NCBI GenBank assembly: GCA_018806985.1
Contig: JADANN010000099.1
Location: 3,195,501-3,259,500 of the forward strand
Length of the DNA: 64,000 nt
Origin: Angiostrongylus vasorum
Lineage: Eukaryota; Nematoda; Chromadorea; Rhabditida; Metastrongylidae
Direction of reading: 5' to 3'
The notes beneath the pieces are model-generated. The model was not told the origin of the DNA. It did not search any database and worked only from the letters and a program-made list of their open reading frames with translations. Every line of letters starts with the position of its first letter. Positions within the stretch are counted from its first letter, which is position 1. This document shows positions 1 to 41,175 of the stretch, piece by piece. The position numbers and the translations under genes are program-made.

Positions 1-2596
1 GCCATGTCTTTTGGAGAAAAATTGGGATTCCGACAATACATCCTACATAAGTGACACTACAGAACGTATAGATGCATGAGTTCAAGGGCGAAATCCATAC
101 GAGTTCATTTCAAACGAACAGAATGCATGTGTTCAAGAAAAACCCTCAAGTAACCGTGTTTTTAAAGGGGCCATCAACGGGCAAAGAAACAGAGACGTCT
201 GAACCGTTACGGTAAGTGCGGATGTTGTGAAGCCAAATTTCTCGGAATCTATGCTCAAAACGATGTTAACTATATATAGTCAACAACTGTAGAAGTTAAT
301 GTAAAATATTTGTGTTCAGCATTGAGAATAATAGTGAAAAGTAATGAGAATAAGGATAGATAGCTTATTGTTTCCCAAAGTCCATTGTACCCACTGATAA
401 ATGCGCCCTTTGTGCGCGCAAAGCCTTCATGCCACAAACCCTGACATTCGGCATTCCTCATTGGTTTCCCATCACGGCGGTAATGTGTCCTAAATTTCAG
501 TTTTTGCGTAGTATTTCGTGTAGAATGCAGCTTTTAATGGTCTTCGCTAGACACACTATCTCTGCGATGGATAAGCTCTCTGAATTGGAAAACTCAAGCG
601 GCCCCAGTGCCTTAATTACACGGGACTAATATCAATTCCACTACGAATCTTACTGATTCAGAGTGCGCTAGGATTTTAGATGGAAGGATTTTGAAAGATA
701 TTGATATTTGAATACACTCCGACTTAAATAAGTACTCATTTAAGTGGTTGGTGATTATCTAGTAAAAGGGCAGGATAAAGGTTTTGGTGTTGATCAGTCT
801 CTGAAGGATACACCATGCATTCAAGTTCATCAAGTGGAGGTGATTGAGTGCATATCTGGCATACACCAGGACTCCCGATGGCGTACAGATGTATCAAGTC
901 AGTGGTGCTATCCTCCTAGACAAGTCTGATGCCAACTTTGCCGACCCGGAGGTATGGAGAACTTGGTAAGCTCAGTTCGTGTGATCGCACGAATGGCCAC
1001 GTGTGCATTGCTGGGAACCTCTAGTCAGCACACACAAGTGCCCTTGATCTACTGCCTCATGAAAATTCCGAAGACGGTGTTACGGCTTGACGAAATGCGC
1101 CTATTTTGAAGTGAAACAAATCCTAGGAGCGGATTTTTTCTTAAGAGTAGATTTGTTAAGTTGCATGTAAGTAGTGAAAAACTTCAACGTATTCTGAACC
1201 TTTGAGTTCCGTCCATTGTGTAGTCATGTTGGCTGTCTCTGTTCAGTTTCATACAGTAGATAAACATAGTCTTTCGAAGTATTTCTAAAGAACAGTGGAG
1301 ATGATAAATTTCCTTTCCATAAAGTTAACTATAAACAAAGAATCTTTTTTATCACCTTTCCCATATAACACATGCCGACTACTCGTCGCAAGCGTGTCCT
1401 TGTATCGTGTTATCGTTTTATGGCTTGTTTAAGTCCGTTGGTTATGAAGTAATTGTTCAGGGTTATTGAGAAATGACTACCTGCTTTAAAGTTCCCTTTT
1501 GTTTCCTAACTATGATTTTCACAGCAACGGAAGAAAGGTCGCACTGTGTTAAGCTGGGGGTTACTCGCAGCCCAGTCATGCTGACCACAACGACCCATTT
1601 ATCTCCCATAGATGTGGTGGTTCATTCATTCACTAACACCGATTGCGAAATGTGGAGCGACGCCATTTTTGTATGGAAATCAAATCTTTACTATTGTTCT
1701 AAATGCTAACAGTTAGCTATATTTCATCCACGGCATTTGAACAACGGATCCACAGACTTCGTAACGAACTGCTAGCTGGACAAGGGGGTAAGAGGGGTAA
1801 GAGGGTTAAGACAACGTGAGACGAGAGGTGGTTCTTGGGGGTAAGGCATCGGCCTTTTTTTTAATTGTAATTTTTTAGGCCACCAAATCCCAAATAAAAT
1901 AGTCGTCTTAAAATAAACAACGACATATATTTAGTTCCCATATATTAAGGAACATACGCTCAGGAAGTGGTTACAATATGTAATAAATTTCGAATGTCTT
2001 AGGATAGGGGGTTATAGTTCAACCGTCCTGTGAATTTATCTGAGAGTGAACAGAAACTGGAAACGTGGGGATTGTGTCTTAGTGATTTAAGCAATGACGT
2101 GAGAGATTCGTAAAGAGTTTAAAAGAGCTAAAGAAGCGAAATGTTGGCTCAAGAACACCTTCGAAATGATGATGGAAGGTTCGGTGAAAATACTCGGTTA
2201 TATGACTTTGTCCTTAAATCTTATTCTAGTTACAACTTGTGGAGTGTCCACAGCTGAAACCTATCGAGTGCCCACTCTAGTGAATTATATGTGGAATTCG
2301 TGGCTTTCACCTTCTCTTTGTACATTTACGGTATTTTTTGCGGAGTACCCTGTCCTGGCTGTGGATAATTGTCTTCTGCATAGGCGGTGCCGCTAGAGCC
2401 TTCCAAAAAGCGATCAAAATCGGTAGCTTGTGAAGCCTTGATTCCTTTTCGGTCACTGTGGAGGGATATTGCAGTATCACTTACAAAAGTTTATCTTGCA
2501 TTGACCGAAAACATAAGTTGAACCGAAGGAAACGACTAAATTCTTTCCCATAAAACAACTCTGCCAAAGGTTCGCTTTCAACCAACAAGTTAAAGG
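1..2596. other. Upstream intergenic DNA
   Basis: Apart from the decayed SINE at 766-1035 and a short GGGGTAAGA array near 1785-1815, I see no exon, RNA gene or recognisable element. Short frames here have no family resemblance. Confidence 0.6.
766..1035 (-). repeat. Family A SINE, degenerate copy
   Basis: Shares GTTGATCAGTCTCTGA, CACCATGCATTC and GACAAGTCTGATGCCAA with the family consensus. The tRNA-like head at the high-coordinate end is badly decayed. Confidence 0.6.
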
Positions 2597-2886
2597 ATAA
2601 AAAGGATAAAGCTCTCGGCGTTGATCAATCCTTGAGCGATGCACCATGCATTCGATTTTATTAAGCATCATTAGAGGTGATTGCATGCATATCTGGCCTT
2701 TACAGTGACTCGCGGTGGCCTATTAATGAATCGAGGCAGTGCTGCCATCCTTCCAGACGAGTCTGGTACCAATTTGCCGACCCTGGAGGTATGGATGGCT
2801 TGATGGGTCATGGTGAGCCACGGGCGCAGGGACTGATCCCATGTGCATTGCAGGGCGCCTCCGACCACTGCGCTATACGCGCTCCC
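2597..2886 (-). repeat. Family A SINE (tRNA-headed)
   Basis: Near full length in minus orientation. On the minus strand it begins GGGAGCGCGTATAGCGCAGT (A-box like), then GATC..TCCC (B-box like), and ends TTTATCCTTT. The head GCGCAGTGGTCGGAGGCGCC recurs in the other copies. Confidence 0.75.
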
Positions 2887-3253
2887 CCATATGAGCCACC
2901 GCAACACTTCCGTTGTTGGAGTAATGCTCCGAGAAAGTAACTCATGTGGGGTGGAACCATTATGGTTCCGACGTCATTTTGCGGAATTACACTACGGAAG
3001 TACCGTGTTTGATACCGCCGTTTACAGTTCATGCATAGGTTCCTCTATGTCACAATGTCACAGTGCCCGATCGAGCGAATGTTTTGCATTGTGGTTGTTT
3101 CAAGCTTTAGTTTTGCTATCGGACAGATTTCGCGTTTTACCTCACACCAGACAGCTCTGCCTCGAAATCATTTCGCTCTGTTCAGGATCGTGCAATGGTA
3201 TTGCGGAATTAAGCTGGCCGAATTTCGGAGTGCACTGAGAGAAGAGAGGCCAA
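2887..3253. other. Immediate egl-8 upstream region
   Basis: About 370 bases between a SINE and the egl-8 start, noticeably less AT-rich than the flanks. It presumably holds the 5' untranslated region and promoter elements. Two overlapping frames (2843-3238, 3031-3408) run through it without resembling a protein. Confidence 0.4.
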
Positions 3254-30918
<27,665 letters not shown>

Positions 30919-32570
30919 TCTTAGGTTGTTGTAGTTGCTCCGTTTTGTCATTTTGAATTTCTAACCACTTTTCTGAATCGGCCAAATTGTTTCTTTTTTC
31001 ATGTTCCTATTCTCGTAGTTTCCTACGCCCGGTACTGTTCTGTATTTAGAGGCCGTTTTACGCTCTGAACACATCATCTGTGATTTCTTAAGGTCGACAT
31101 CAAATGCTCACTGTCGTATGGTCTCTCTTGATGCCGATTAATTTGCCGTTTAGTAACTTTTTCATATTCGTCGCCTACTTACATTGTCTTTAGAGTCCCG
31201 TCGTTTTTACGATTGTCGTTGTTCTTAACCTCCAAATTGCAGTTCCTTGTACAAGGCAATGACTGTGGACCACGATTGTATTGTATTGGATTAATAGTTA
31301 TTTCTAACGGTTACTAAAGACTGTCTGGTTGGAAGGTGTACCATATAGTCATTTCAGATTTAATATACGATATTTTCATTCCGTATTTCCACTTTTTTCA
31401 GGAAGTTTTTTGTCTCTTACACTGCTTCAAGAGCTCGTAATTAGCCACGTTTTGCCCTATCCGGTATGTATCTTCCTGTGACCTTTTGAGTTGGTATTCT
31501 TATCTTAGATCTTTTAACAGTTATTCGATGATCAATAACTAACTTTCCTTTACGGGATTTCACTTTTCCACTCTTCATTCGTCCAGACATCATTCCATTC
31601 AATAGGTGATTATTAAGCTACTTAATAGCAACCGCTGTTTCTCATTTTGATATGATTTAGTGTACAATTTAACTATAGCGAGATTGTTCATAGAGATCTA
31701 TGAGCGATATATTGAGACGGTTAAATATTTTATTTTCGCTCCTTAGTTATGAGCTGTGGAATGCGTAGTAATATTTGTACAAGCAGCAAATGTTGGGAAC
31801 TGCTTATCTTGGATTTTTTTTTGGGACGAATTCCTTTTGGAAGGCATGGGTATACTTGGTGGGTGAGGAAATGCAGGAGTTCAAAGCTATCCTGGAACGT
31901 CCACAAAGCGGTCAATTGGTGCTTCATGTACGGTTCATTACTGATTTCATACAGTTCTGAACCATGACTAAGCGTTCGGGGGTTCCTATAGTAATCGCTT
32001 TATAGATTTACGCTTATGTCTATGTAGGGTGAACATTATGTCGCTGGAGGTCAGGGCAGGGGAACCGCGTAAACTACACGGTTTGGAAGATAACCTTTAT
32101 TTCGTTTAGTCGTAGTCATCAGCTTATACAACTCTACAAACTGTTGGGAAACACTGGATAGGTACACAGCTGTGACCCATACAACAAATGTATGAGTAAC
32201 AAGCGAAGTGTTGTTGAGATAGTCATGAGCAAATTAATAAGCTCTTTGGTGGAATTGTTTTTGAGGTCTGGATTGAAGAAGCGCGTCATTGTCTTGGATC
32301 GACTTTGGCGTTATCAATCCATTAATCTCGTTCGACTATTTCAGAGGACGAGTGGGATTTGTTAGAGTATTAGTAAAAAAACGTCTGTTTACAATTTGAA
32401 ATGACAGGTGTGGTATTGCAATACAAGTCTGGCGTATGCTTCGCATGTGTTATTTCAGATGGACTGATTGTTCAGTTTTGAAAATTTGTGTATTTTCCAC
32501 TAGGACGGTCCGTGTTTACTAGTAGTATGGGTCCCAGCACATCTTCTAATCGTTACTTGCGCAATAGTCG
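30919..32570. other. egl-8 3' flank
   Basis: Downstream of the stop codon. No AATAAA was found close by, so the 3' end of the transcript is not fixed. A protein-like frame at 31775-31960 (EEMQEFKAILERPQSGQLVL) is unrecognised. Confidence 0.4.
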
Positions 32571-32868
32571 CAAGGTCTCCCAAGCTGAGGAGGAGTTTGG
32601 CTTTTGCATCAGAAAGCCCAGCTAAGAGTAAACCAATACCGGTATCTACCACCGTCCTGGTATCAAACTAGTCGCATGGCGGCAAATCTCTCTCTCTGAT
32701 CCACAAGGGCTGTGACTGTATGTGGTGATGACGACCTGGGGGCAGACTTTGGCTAGGCTGACCTTGGGGCTCCATGGAAGCAAAATAACTAAATCTCCAA
32801 AAAAGGGGATTATTCTGGGGCCCGTACGACCAGTGAGGGACGGCCATTCAAGTATCCAAGTAAGAAAT
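32571..32868 (-). repeat. Family B repeat, truncated
   Basis: Minus copy from GCAAGGTCTCCCAAGCTGAG to CATTCAAGTATCCAAGTAAG, lacking the family's 3' end. It abuts the RTE-like relic. Confidence 0.7.
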
Positions 32869-32869
32869 T

Positions 32870-35250
32870 GTTCCCAAAGATCCGTACATCGTTTGAGAAC
32901 ACACCTCAGCTGCACTAATTTGTGGCCTTTTGGAGGCTCGATTGGTGTCCAACCTGCTTTTCTTCTTCTATCTAATTCCTCTATCTTGTTCTCCATATTC
33001 ATCGAACGGCCGAGGTATACGTTTGAAGTGCTTTCTGTAATCGGAGAACCGTCCAGTTTGATCTGGATTTGTTCACAGTGGCTTCTCATGAAGTGATTTA
33101 TGCATGGTCCGATCTTTTTTTTCCGTTTCGTTGAGCTCATTGGCCATTAGAGATGACGATGTCGTCGGTGAAACGAAGACTTGATAGGAATTTCCCACCA
33201 ATACGTATGCCTTTCTCATCCCAATGACTTCGGATCGGATGACTTCATTGTTCACGGTAGTAAACAATTTTGTGATATTGTATCACCTTGCCGAATACCT
33301 TTTCCTATAGGTATGGTGAGGGGTCGATGAAGAACCTAGAAGCTCGTGCTGCAGTTCCGATAATAGTATAGAGGTTTTATATAGGGATAGGTCTACTCCT
33401 CTGTCTAGCGCTGATAGGACTGCATTCCGTTTCGGCGCTATCAAATGCTTTCTTCTAGTCGATGAAGGTTAGGGCAAAGGACAGACTGTACTCTCGAGAA
33501 ATCTCTATGGCCTGTGATACGGTTTGGATGTGGTCCATGTTGCAGAATCATTGTTGGAATTCTTTTTTCAAATGGTTGACCGCTTGTAGATTATACTCAA
33601 CAGGAATATCAGACGATACTTACAACGGTCACTTCAGTCTGGGTGAACATGTACGCCGCCTTCCAATGGTTTGGGATTTTCTCGTTTTGGATCTAGGATA
33701 TTATATGGGTCGTGTTAACTACATTTCGTTTATAATTCGAATGAAGCCGGTTATGATATTATCAAGTCCTCGAGCTGTACCTCTCTCCATGCTTTCTATC
33801 GCAGCTCGATAGCTCGATTACTGAGGGATCCTGGCTGTTTCTCCAGCGGATAATTCCGGAGTCCGCGACGGGGATTGTGGAATGGGAAGTGTTACTGTAG
33901 AACTTTTCGGCTATCAATTCCATATCATGGCGAGAACCTTAGGTGGTTCGTGAAGGGAGCGTGTGGCGCAGTGGTCGGGGGCCGCTCTGCAGTACACATA
34001 GGATAGATCCCCGCGTCCGAGGCCAACGAATCCTTCCATCCTGTGGTGTCGATAAATTGATATCATATTTGTCTGGGAGGAGAGCAGCACTGGCTCGATA
34101 CATCGGTAGGCCATCGCGAGTCACTGTGAAGGCATGCATTTAGTCACCTCCAACGATGTTTAGTGAAGTCGAATGCATGGCGCATCCCTCACGGATAGAT
34201 CAACGCCAAGAGTTTTATCCTTTGTTCTTTATCTTCGTTCATCAGGGGTGATAGCAGAACATTGTACTCGCATCCCGATGATATTTCTTCGGACTGGTTT
34301 TTTTTTGTGCTGCTTCTAACATTTCTTCTGCTTGTGTCGATGTAAATTCTCTGAAGGTATTCTGGAACTAGCATTCGTTATCAGCAGTGTTAGGTGTGTC
34401 GCAGAAGGGTTAAGCTTTAGTTTGTTGTGGTGGAGTTGCAGTCTGAAACTATTGTTTGAGGAAATGAGGCGAGTTTTGGATAACTTTTAAATCCGTCGAA
34501 TAGCAGCTCATAGTGTTCGGTAGGATTTTCTTTAATCTGCCACTCACGTTTGGATAGTATTTTGTTTAGAATGTTCTTGTCATGTACAGCTTGAATTTGT
34601 CTTCGTAGTCCACGATGTGAATTTTTTTCCAGCTTACAGGTCAAGTAGTCATACGGAGAAGGCAGTGATTGAGTCGAGTGCAGAATCCAAGCACCACTGA
34701 GATGTTAAAGAGGCACTATCCTGTTTTCGCGAGTGTAGTCGATTTCCGCATGATTTATACCGTTTGAATACTCCCATGGTCATCGGCATTTTTTTCTATT
34801 TAAGAAAAACGAATTCATGTAGAAGAAACTCGCCGTCGAGTCGTGCAAGACGGTTTCTATTCTCGTTTGAATCTCCTGTGCAGAGTTTTTCTATCATGTG
34901 TTCATTTTCATTGGCCGACCATATTCTGTCATTGTAGTCTACAAAAAGAAATTTATAGAAAGACTTTTCGTTGTGGCTTACTTTCTCCAGCTGTTTGCAG
35001 AATGCATCGTGTTTGTTCCTATCTGCTGCAGCGATTGGTGAGTAACAGATAAATTCTGCAACTAGGCGGAGATTGGTGTTACTGACGTTCTTTTCAAGGG
35101 AAAGTTCGAGACGAAGAATGGCCAGAATGATAGGATCATATATGAGATCTGATGGGAAACGGATGGCTGTGCCGCGAAGACAATGGTACCGAGATTTCTT
35201 AACGGAATTACCTCTCGATGAATGACAAAAGTTCAGTCATCTGATTAGCA
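32870..35250 (-). mobile_element. RTE-like non-LTR retrotransposon relic
   Basis: On the minus strand a broken reading frame contains IQIKLDGSPITESTSNVYLG then RSMNMENKIEELDRRRKAGW (33100-32900), the typical post-RT segment of RTE-clade elements. Further 5' (33,200-33,830) come degraded RT blocks and then (34,300-34,650) a pre-RT spacer. Many stops and shifts are present, and a family A SINE splits it at 33956. Confidence 0.65.
33956..34222 (+). repeat. Family A SINE inserted in RTE relic
   Basis: Plus orientation; head GGAGCGTGTGGCGCAGTGGT, tail GATCAACGCCAAGAG then TTTTATCCTTTG. The DNA on both sides belongs to the minus-strand RTE-like relic, so the SINE is the younger insertion. Confidence 0.75.
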
Positions 35251-35379
35251 TACGTCGGCCTTCCCGATTTTTATCGCTTCTAGGGCGATCACACGGATTT
35301 GATCCAGCGGCTTAATGAGGTCATTATTTGATGACGCTGTCCTGGTATTAAAGGTGCAGAGCAAGAAGCACTCTCCATG

Positions 35380-35495
35380 GTATGTTCTCCTTCTCATTTT
35401 GTGAAACCCTGCTGGTGAATAACCTTCACCTTACATCGCAATCCTGCAACCAGTAACACCCTCCATCCACAATAAGGTGATAAGCGATTGGCAGG
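35380..35495 (+). repeat. Family B repeat, degenerate 3' fragment
   Basis: TTTTGTGAAACCCTGCTGGT, CCTTACATCGCAATCCTGCA and CCACAATAAGGTGATAAGCG correspond to the family's last 120 bases. Confidence 0.5.
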
Positions 35496-38400
35496 TTAGT
35501 GTAGGTTCAGGAATGAGCAGCAAAATCAATGTGGATTTCACTCGGCAGTTGAACAAAGCGATAAATTTGTCCAATTCTAATAATTCTGCGACGGCTAATT
35601 GTATTCTAGACCAGTACTAAGACCTGATTTTTTACACCTGTGATAGCTTTTAAAATACTGGAATCTTTGCGGATTTTATTTTAGCACCAAATAATAAAAA
35701 CACAAAAACCCGAGAAAAAATTTTTGGGATTTTACGAAGATGCTAATCTCTTCGGAAGTTAAAGTGAGTGGACCTGAGTTCACCTCCGAGCCTGTGCTGC
35801 GTGAACGAGAGCGATATGTCTGTGCTTAGGCTCTAATTCAAATGCGTTGGCCAAGCTTGGTCTGTTAGCAAGGAGTATCAATTAAGAGTTAATGAACTGA
35901 AGATTAATTAAGAGTGCTTTATGATTTTAAATTGGCACAAAACATCTAAATGGAGCGAGAAAAGCGTGAAAATCTGGTGAAAAGGTAATATTTAAAGGTT
36001 CTTAACTTTTACATACTGATTCATTTGCAAAATAATACTCATTAGAATTCTAGGCTTCTTTATTCATCCTCAAACACCCCTTTTCACCGCAACAGAATCC
36101 TGCAGGACAGCACGAGCTCCTCGCAGGACAGCAGTTGGCAGCGGTAAACGGGCAGCATCCTAGAATAATGGATGCAGCTGATGGATATGGATAATTATTG
36201 AGTACAGTACTTCATCCTAGAATGGTGGATACAGCTTATGGATATGGATAATTATTTAGTACAGTACTTTGCTCACAATCTTGAACAGCTTGTTTTTAGC
36301 ACCGTTGTAATAGAAGCGATCTAGGACGATTATATTCTCTTGCTCATACAACGTTCAGGTTTAATAGGTATACGCAGATGGATTGCTCTTTCCGCATAGT
36401 TGTAGGCAAGGTTACAGTTTATATAAGGGTAGAGATGAAAGTATAGATGTTATAGTTTTAAGCGTCGGTGATGAATGGATGTTAAATGCGGGAAATAAGA
36501 TCTATTACAAGAGGGAATAGTAAGCAAACGTGATGAAGCGACTTTTTCCCGTTTTGGTAACTGGACATTTGTTGTTGAGTATTCTATTAAAACGTGATGA
36601 CTGACCGTGTTCGTATTAATTCTTGGATTTCTGACCAAAATAAAGAATGCTTCTTGGATATCACTCAGAGATCGGAAGCCAGTTAGTTGCGAGACAATGC
36701 CGCATTTGTGCAGGTGATGAGTATTGAGTTAAATGCTAAACGAAGGCGATCTTGTATTTCTTTCGCAGCGCAGCACTTTTCCTTATATGGCCTCCTTGTC
36801 TCTATTATGAGATATTCCTTCTTTATGTAGGCAGAGATATTCACTATTGCCTGAGTATGCTTAATTATATGTTGACTACGTCTTTCGTTGATTGTATTTG
36901 TCGATTTGGCCAAAACGGTCAAAGAACTAATTATTAAGTCCTTGAACACTTCATAAGTCACTTCCAACAAATTGTCTTCTCTCTACTATCAAAAAATTTG
37001 ACAAGGTACCCAAGAGTATACCGAGTTTGCCTGGGAATCCGTTTTAATTCTCTCTGAAAACAACCAAATGAAGGGAATCATCGACCTTGAAAGAGCTCCT
37101 GAAACAGTGGCGCTAGGCACGACGAGTGCGGAAGAGCTACTAAGGTCTCGGAGCACAATCTCTCATGCTACGCTTTCTAATTCTGAAACATGCACATTCA
37201 CATGAGAATCCGCTGAGGGCCTGACGAAATAAATTCAAAAAATGAAAAGCCGAAAGATGGGGACCATTACCGTTTTGGACAGTCTCTTTCCTCTATGATC
37301 CAGCGAAACTGAAATAAGATCAAGATGCTGCATATTGACTTGCAGATGTTATCGATGAAAAATCGCGCCTTTTGCAAAGTAAACATTGGTGATAGCTTCT
37401 TATGGGTATTTACGTATTAACGTGGAATGAACAAGATAAGTGATTGTCTGTTTTCATTTTGACTACCAGGGTTATCAGTAGTAGCATGCGATATCAGAAG
37501 CCTTTCTCTCAAAATTTTATGTCAAAATCTCCCAATACAGGATACTACAATGAAATCCACACCACAGCAAATCAGTGGTTTCACTTAACCGATATCCATC
37601 GTCTCAAGTTTGGGATCGCGGTCTCCAACACGCAATATCTTTGTTTCTTTTTTTGCAGAGGAGAGAGCATGCCGTAAAATTCAAAAGGCAGATATTTCTA
37701 AGGTTATTCAGCTAGCACCGTGTTGGTATCAAACTTTATTCGAGCAGCGTTTCAACGCCTTTTTTAGAGCCAATGGTTCGAGTCGATAGTCTACGGTCGT
37801 TCGCCATCGCGATATGGGTCTTAGTACTTGTATCGAGTCGAATCTTTTGGAGTGGACAAAGATAGGATCCCAAAAGCATGATGGATTGGTATGGGTACTT
37901 GGCTTGCTTAATGGGACGAAACCACTGCCGACAATATCAATGAGGTATACGATTGACTTGTCGAACACCTTCACGGTAATTCAAAAGTTTTGGGGCTTAG
38001 AAGTAACTAATGAGTGCACGTCTTAAGAAGTTCAAATTTGCAAGACTGGCATGGAAGCGAGAAAAAGTTTTTAAGGAGAGGGAAACAGAAGTACTGTCTT
38101 GTAACCTACTAGCATCTTGACAACTACAAAATAACGATGACGGAAATCCTGAGTCGAAAGGTCCAATGAATGCAAAACTGCGGCGAAAAAGCGCTCACGA
38201 TTTCCATCTCACTTATGCCTATCTGGCTTAATTTTATCTCAGGGTGGTCGACATGCCGTCACGGTGGGTGTCTCTTCCAAAGTCCATCCAATATTCTCCG
38301 TCGAAACCGCTCAGCGTCTAGTCCATTGAAGATCAAATCCGAATTCCTGAGAGCCTAATGTTAGTTCTGAACAGTACATTGGGTTAGCTCCTTTCATGTC

Positions 38401-38854
38401 ACCCGCTAAGACATAAGCTCTTCAGTGAATAGAAAACTAGTAGTATCGCGTTGTCGTAGAAATAGGGGGACTTACACAACAGCGGCAATCCATCTATTTG
38501 CCAGAAGCTCTCCACTTAGTCATTGTCAACAGAATATGAAAAGTTGAAAGGTTGGAATATGAAAAGTCGTACGAATAAATAAGTTTCTAAGAAGATTCAA
38601 TGCGGTAGAACGCACCCATACGATGGCGAAACTCATGGCCCATAACGCAAGCGCAAGAAATAATTAGCCTCACTTTCTATCTTAGAAAAGTCATCACCTC
38701 AGTGGGTATAGAAGCGGTCAAAAACCGCTACTCAGTAAAAAAAGTGTCCATCGTTGTCCACATAACTATCTCTCTATAACGGGCACTCTGGTCAGCAAAA
38801 ACATGTCCCTGATGGGGTGACTCCTGATCCTCATGAGAAGTTGCCTAAAACTAT
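35496..38854. other. Intergenic DNA between convergent genes
   Basis: 3.3 kb with only the tandem duplication near 36.2 kb. No exon, RNA gene or identifiable transposon recognised on either strand. Confidence 0.5.
36153..36269 (+). repeat. Two-copy tandem duplication
   Basis: CATCCTAGAATAATGGATGC ... GTACAGTACTT is followed directly by a second ~57-base copy with a few substitutions, both containing ATGGATATGGATAATTATT. Confidence 0.8.
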
Positions 38855-39132
38855 TAAAAAAAGGATAAAGCTCTCGGCGTTGATCAATCCCTGAGGAATG
38901 CCCCATGCATTCGACTTCATTAAGCATCGTTGGCGGTAATTGCATGCATAGCTGGCCTTTACGATGACTCGCGGTGGTCTAACGATGTATCGAGTCAGTA
39001 TTGCTATCCTTCAAGCATGTGTGGTACAAATTTGCCGACCCCAGAGGAATGGAAGGCTTGGTGAGCCAGTGGCGGGGGGATCGATCCCATGTGTATTGTA
39101 GAGCGTCCCCTACCACTAGGCTACACGTTCCC
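38855..39132 (-). repeat. Family A SINE
   Basis: Minus orientation, AAAAGGATAAAGCTCTCGGC to CTACCACTAGGCTACACGTT. Typical length, moderate divergence. Confidence 0.75.
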
Positions 39133-40929
39133 TTGTTTCACCGAAACCTTTCACTCAAGGGTCGCATTACATTTATATTACTTTAGAGCTCTGTCTTGTT
39201 TTTGAACTGTGAAAAGCGTGGTTTTGGAAGGCAAGAGGCAATCACAAATTCATAAGGAGAAAGTGTACTAGTACTCGTCTTGGAAGTAAGACGTTATTAA
39301 ATTGTTCACCTTAGATAGAAAACCAGGAGAGTGTTATTAGAAATTTGTTTAAAGAGAAATTATAACAAAGTCACCGTGTTGGCCATCAGAAAACAAACAG
39401 CAAGTTTGGTAGTTGTCGCACTGCATCGTTCCCTTTGCGTCACATAAGTTCGGATTCAGACCGTCGACTCTACCATGACTCAAACTGATCACTACAAAAC
39501 CACAAAACTATAAGAAATATCTGTGAATGGGAAACATATTAACTCGTTATAGAAACAACTTGACAATCTTACCGGTAAAGAATAGGACAGTGCATAAGAG
39601 TTTCATAATTGATCAATACATCTCAACGTCATCTGTTATCAGTGCCGTTGTGTAAAATGGGAGCAGCACCATTATTGACATGAATGAATGAGGGACGATC
39701 TTACAGAAGAGATGTTGCAGGCTGAGTTGTGCAACATTCAGCGTGTAGTTGCGTTGCAGCTGCACCAGGGCTTAAACTTTTGCAACTAATTCCCAAGATC
39801 GGCTTTCTATTGACGTCGGCATTGGTGAGTAAATCGATATTTTCTTGATTAGCACCCACGAGGTTTTTATCATACACTATTCACTTACATCAACATCTGG
39901 TCTAGTTTGCTTCGAAGACAGGCGCTTCGTAGTTGCATTTCGATGTATAGTACTCGATGGCTGTCACCTGGTAGTCCGCAAACATCGTATGCTCATCCTC
40001 GCTTGACGAAGTTCGGAAAGTGTTGTAGGGAGTGGCGGAGATAGTGTGTTAGCTGTCTAGCTAAGACTATCTTTTGTTTTAGTGACAGTGTTTCTTTAAC
40101 AAGTCGGAAGCATCTTGCTAGCACGTCATGTAGTAATTCCCTTTAGTAACTAGACCCTCATCTGAGCAATCAGCTGGCAATTAAAAACCACACAACTAAG
40201 TTAGAAATGTAGTGAGTTATATATGATTGTGGAATAAACTTTAATGGTTCGATGATTAGGACGAGGACTGCATAACGTGCGATTGAGTTTAGTGCCTTTT
40301 ATTTGAATGAAGACCTCAGCTATTGAATTCTTTTATATGATATGTCTAAATCCGACCGTCAGTACTATATGAAATAAAAAAAACCTGGGATAGAGTGAAC
40401 ACTGTTAAAAAATTATGAAAAATGAAAAATTAAGTGCCTAAGAAAGTGGAGAGATGACTGCAGGCGGTGTCTATATTCCTTTTGCATTGGGCGATGTTTG
40501 TATGACGAAGCTGAAGTTTTCTAGATGGTGCAACCAGATGCGGTTGGATGGAATGTAAGTTTCCACGCAAGACCACTGAGTCATAGTTTACTGAAGGACT
40601 GTACACCAGGTAAGATGTATAGTTCATACAAAAATGAGTCAGATAGCGCAGTCCAAAAAAACTGTTCTGAGATTTTTTCCGTTTCTTAGTACAATCTAAA
40701 TGTCACTTGCAGATGAATTTCATAAAACGTAAATGAAAACAATAGTTATATACAGTTGGTATAGGAATTGTAGGAGATTTTTCAGTTTTGCCATGTTCTA
40801 GCTAATATATTTACATTTTTTAAAACATCATATTATAAACATTATGCAAGTAGTATTTGTAAGGTGTTTATCCTAAAGACGGAATAAATATCCAGCATTT
40901 GTATTATTTTTTATATAAAAAGTAATAAA
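39133..40929. other. Intergenic DNA, nothing recognised
   Basis: AT-rich, no frame with family resemblance and no match to the window's repeat families. Confidence 0.5.
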
Positions 40930-41175
40930 AATACCGACTGCTGCAGGGTGAATTGCCCGCCCAAAGCAGGTAATACTGGAGGCGGAAATCGGTCAACATT
41001 CGTCCTTTGTGAAAGGATACTGCTGAGTGAAGTGAACCATTCGAGCGGTGCTCCCTGCACTGGATTCGACTCAGTGCGACATCGACCAGCTGTGCACTAT
41101 CTACTCGGATCAACACGGTTCTGAGGAAGTCGAAGACGTCGAGACGTTGACCGAATAAAAACTTTTTATCAACCT
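40930..41175 (+). mobile_element. Divergent Penelope-like terminal fragment
   Basis: Begins near GAATTGCCCGCCCAAAGCAG and ends GACCGAATAAAAACTTTTTA. Near 41118-41158 it has CGGTT, CTGAGGA, GTC/GAC-rich hairpins, GAGAC, GTT and GACCG: a hammerhead-like layout with a closing five-pair stem I but an altered GAAA box. No coding remnant is seen. Confidence 0.35.

Noticed and set aside
2671..3032. Several overlapping 70-90 residue frames on both strands
   Set aside because: They read through a family A SINE; similar peptides recur at every copy of the SINE.
32646..33140. A 164-residue minus-strand protein
   Set aside because: It is a chance fusion of an RTE post-RT segment with a translated family B repeat.
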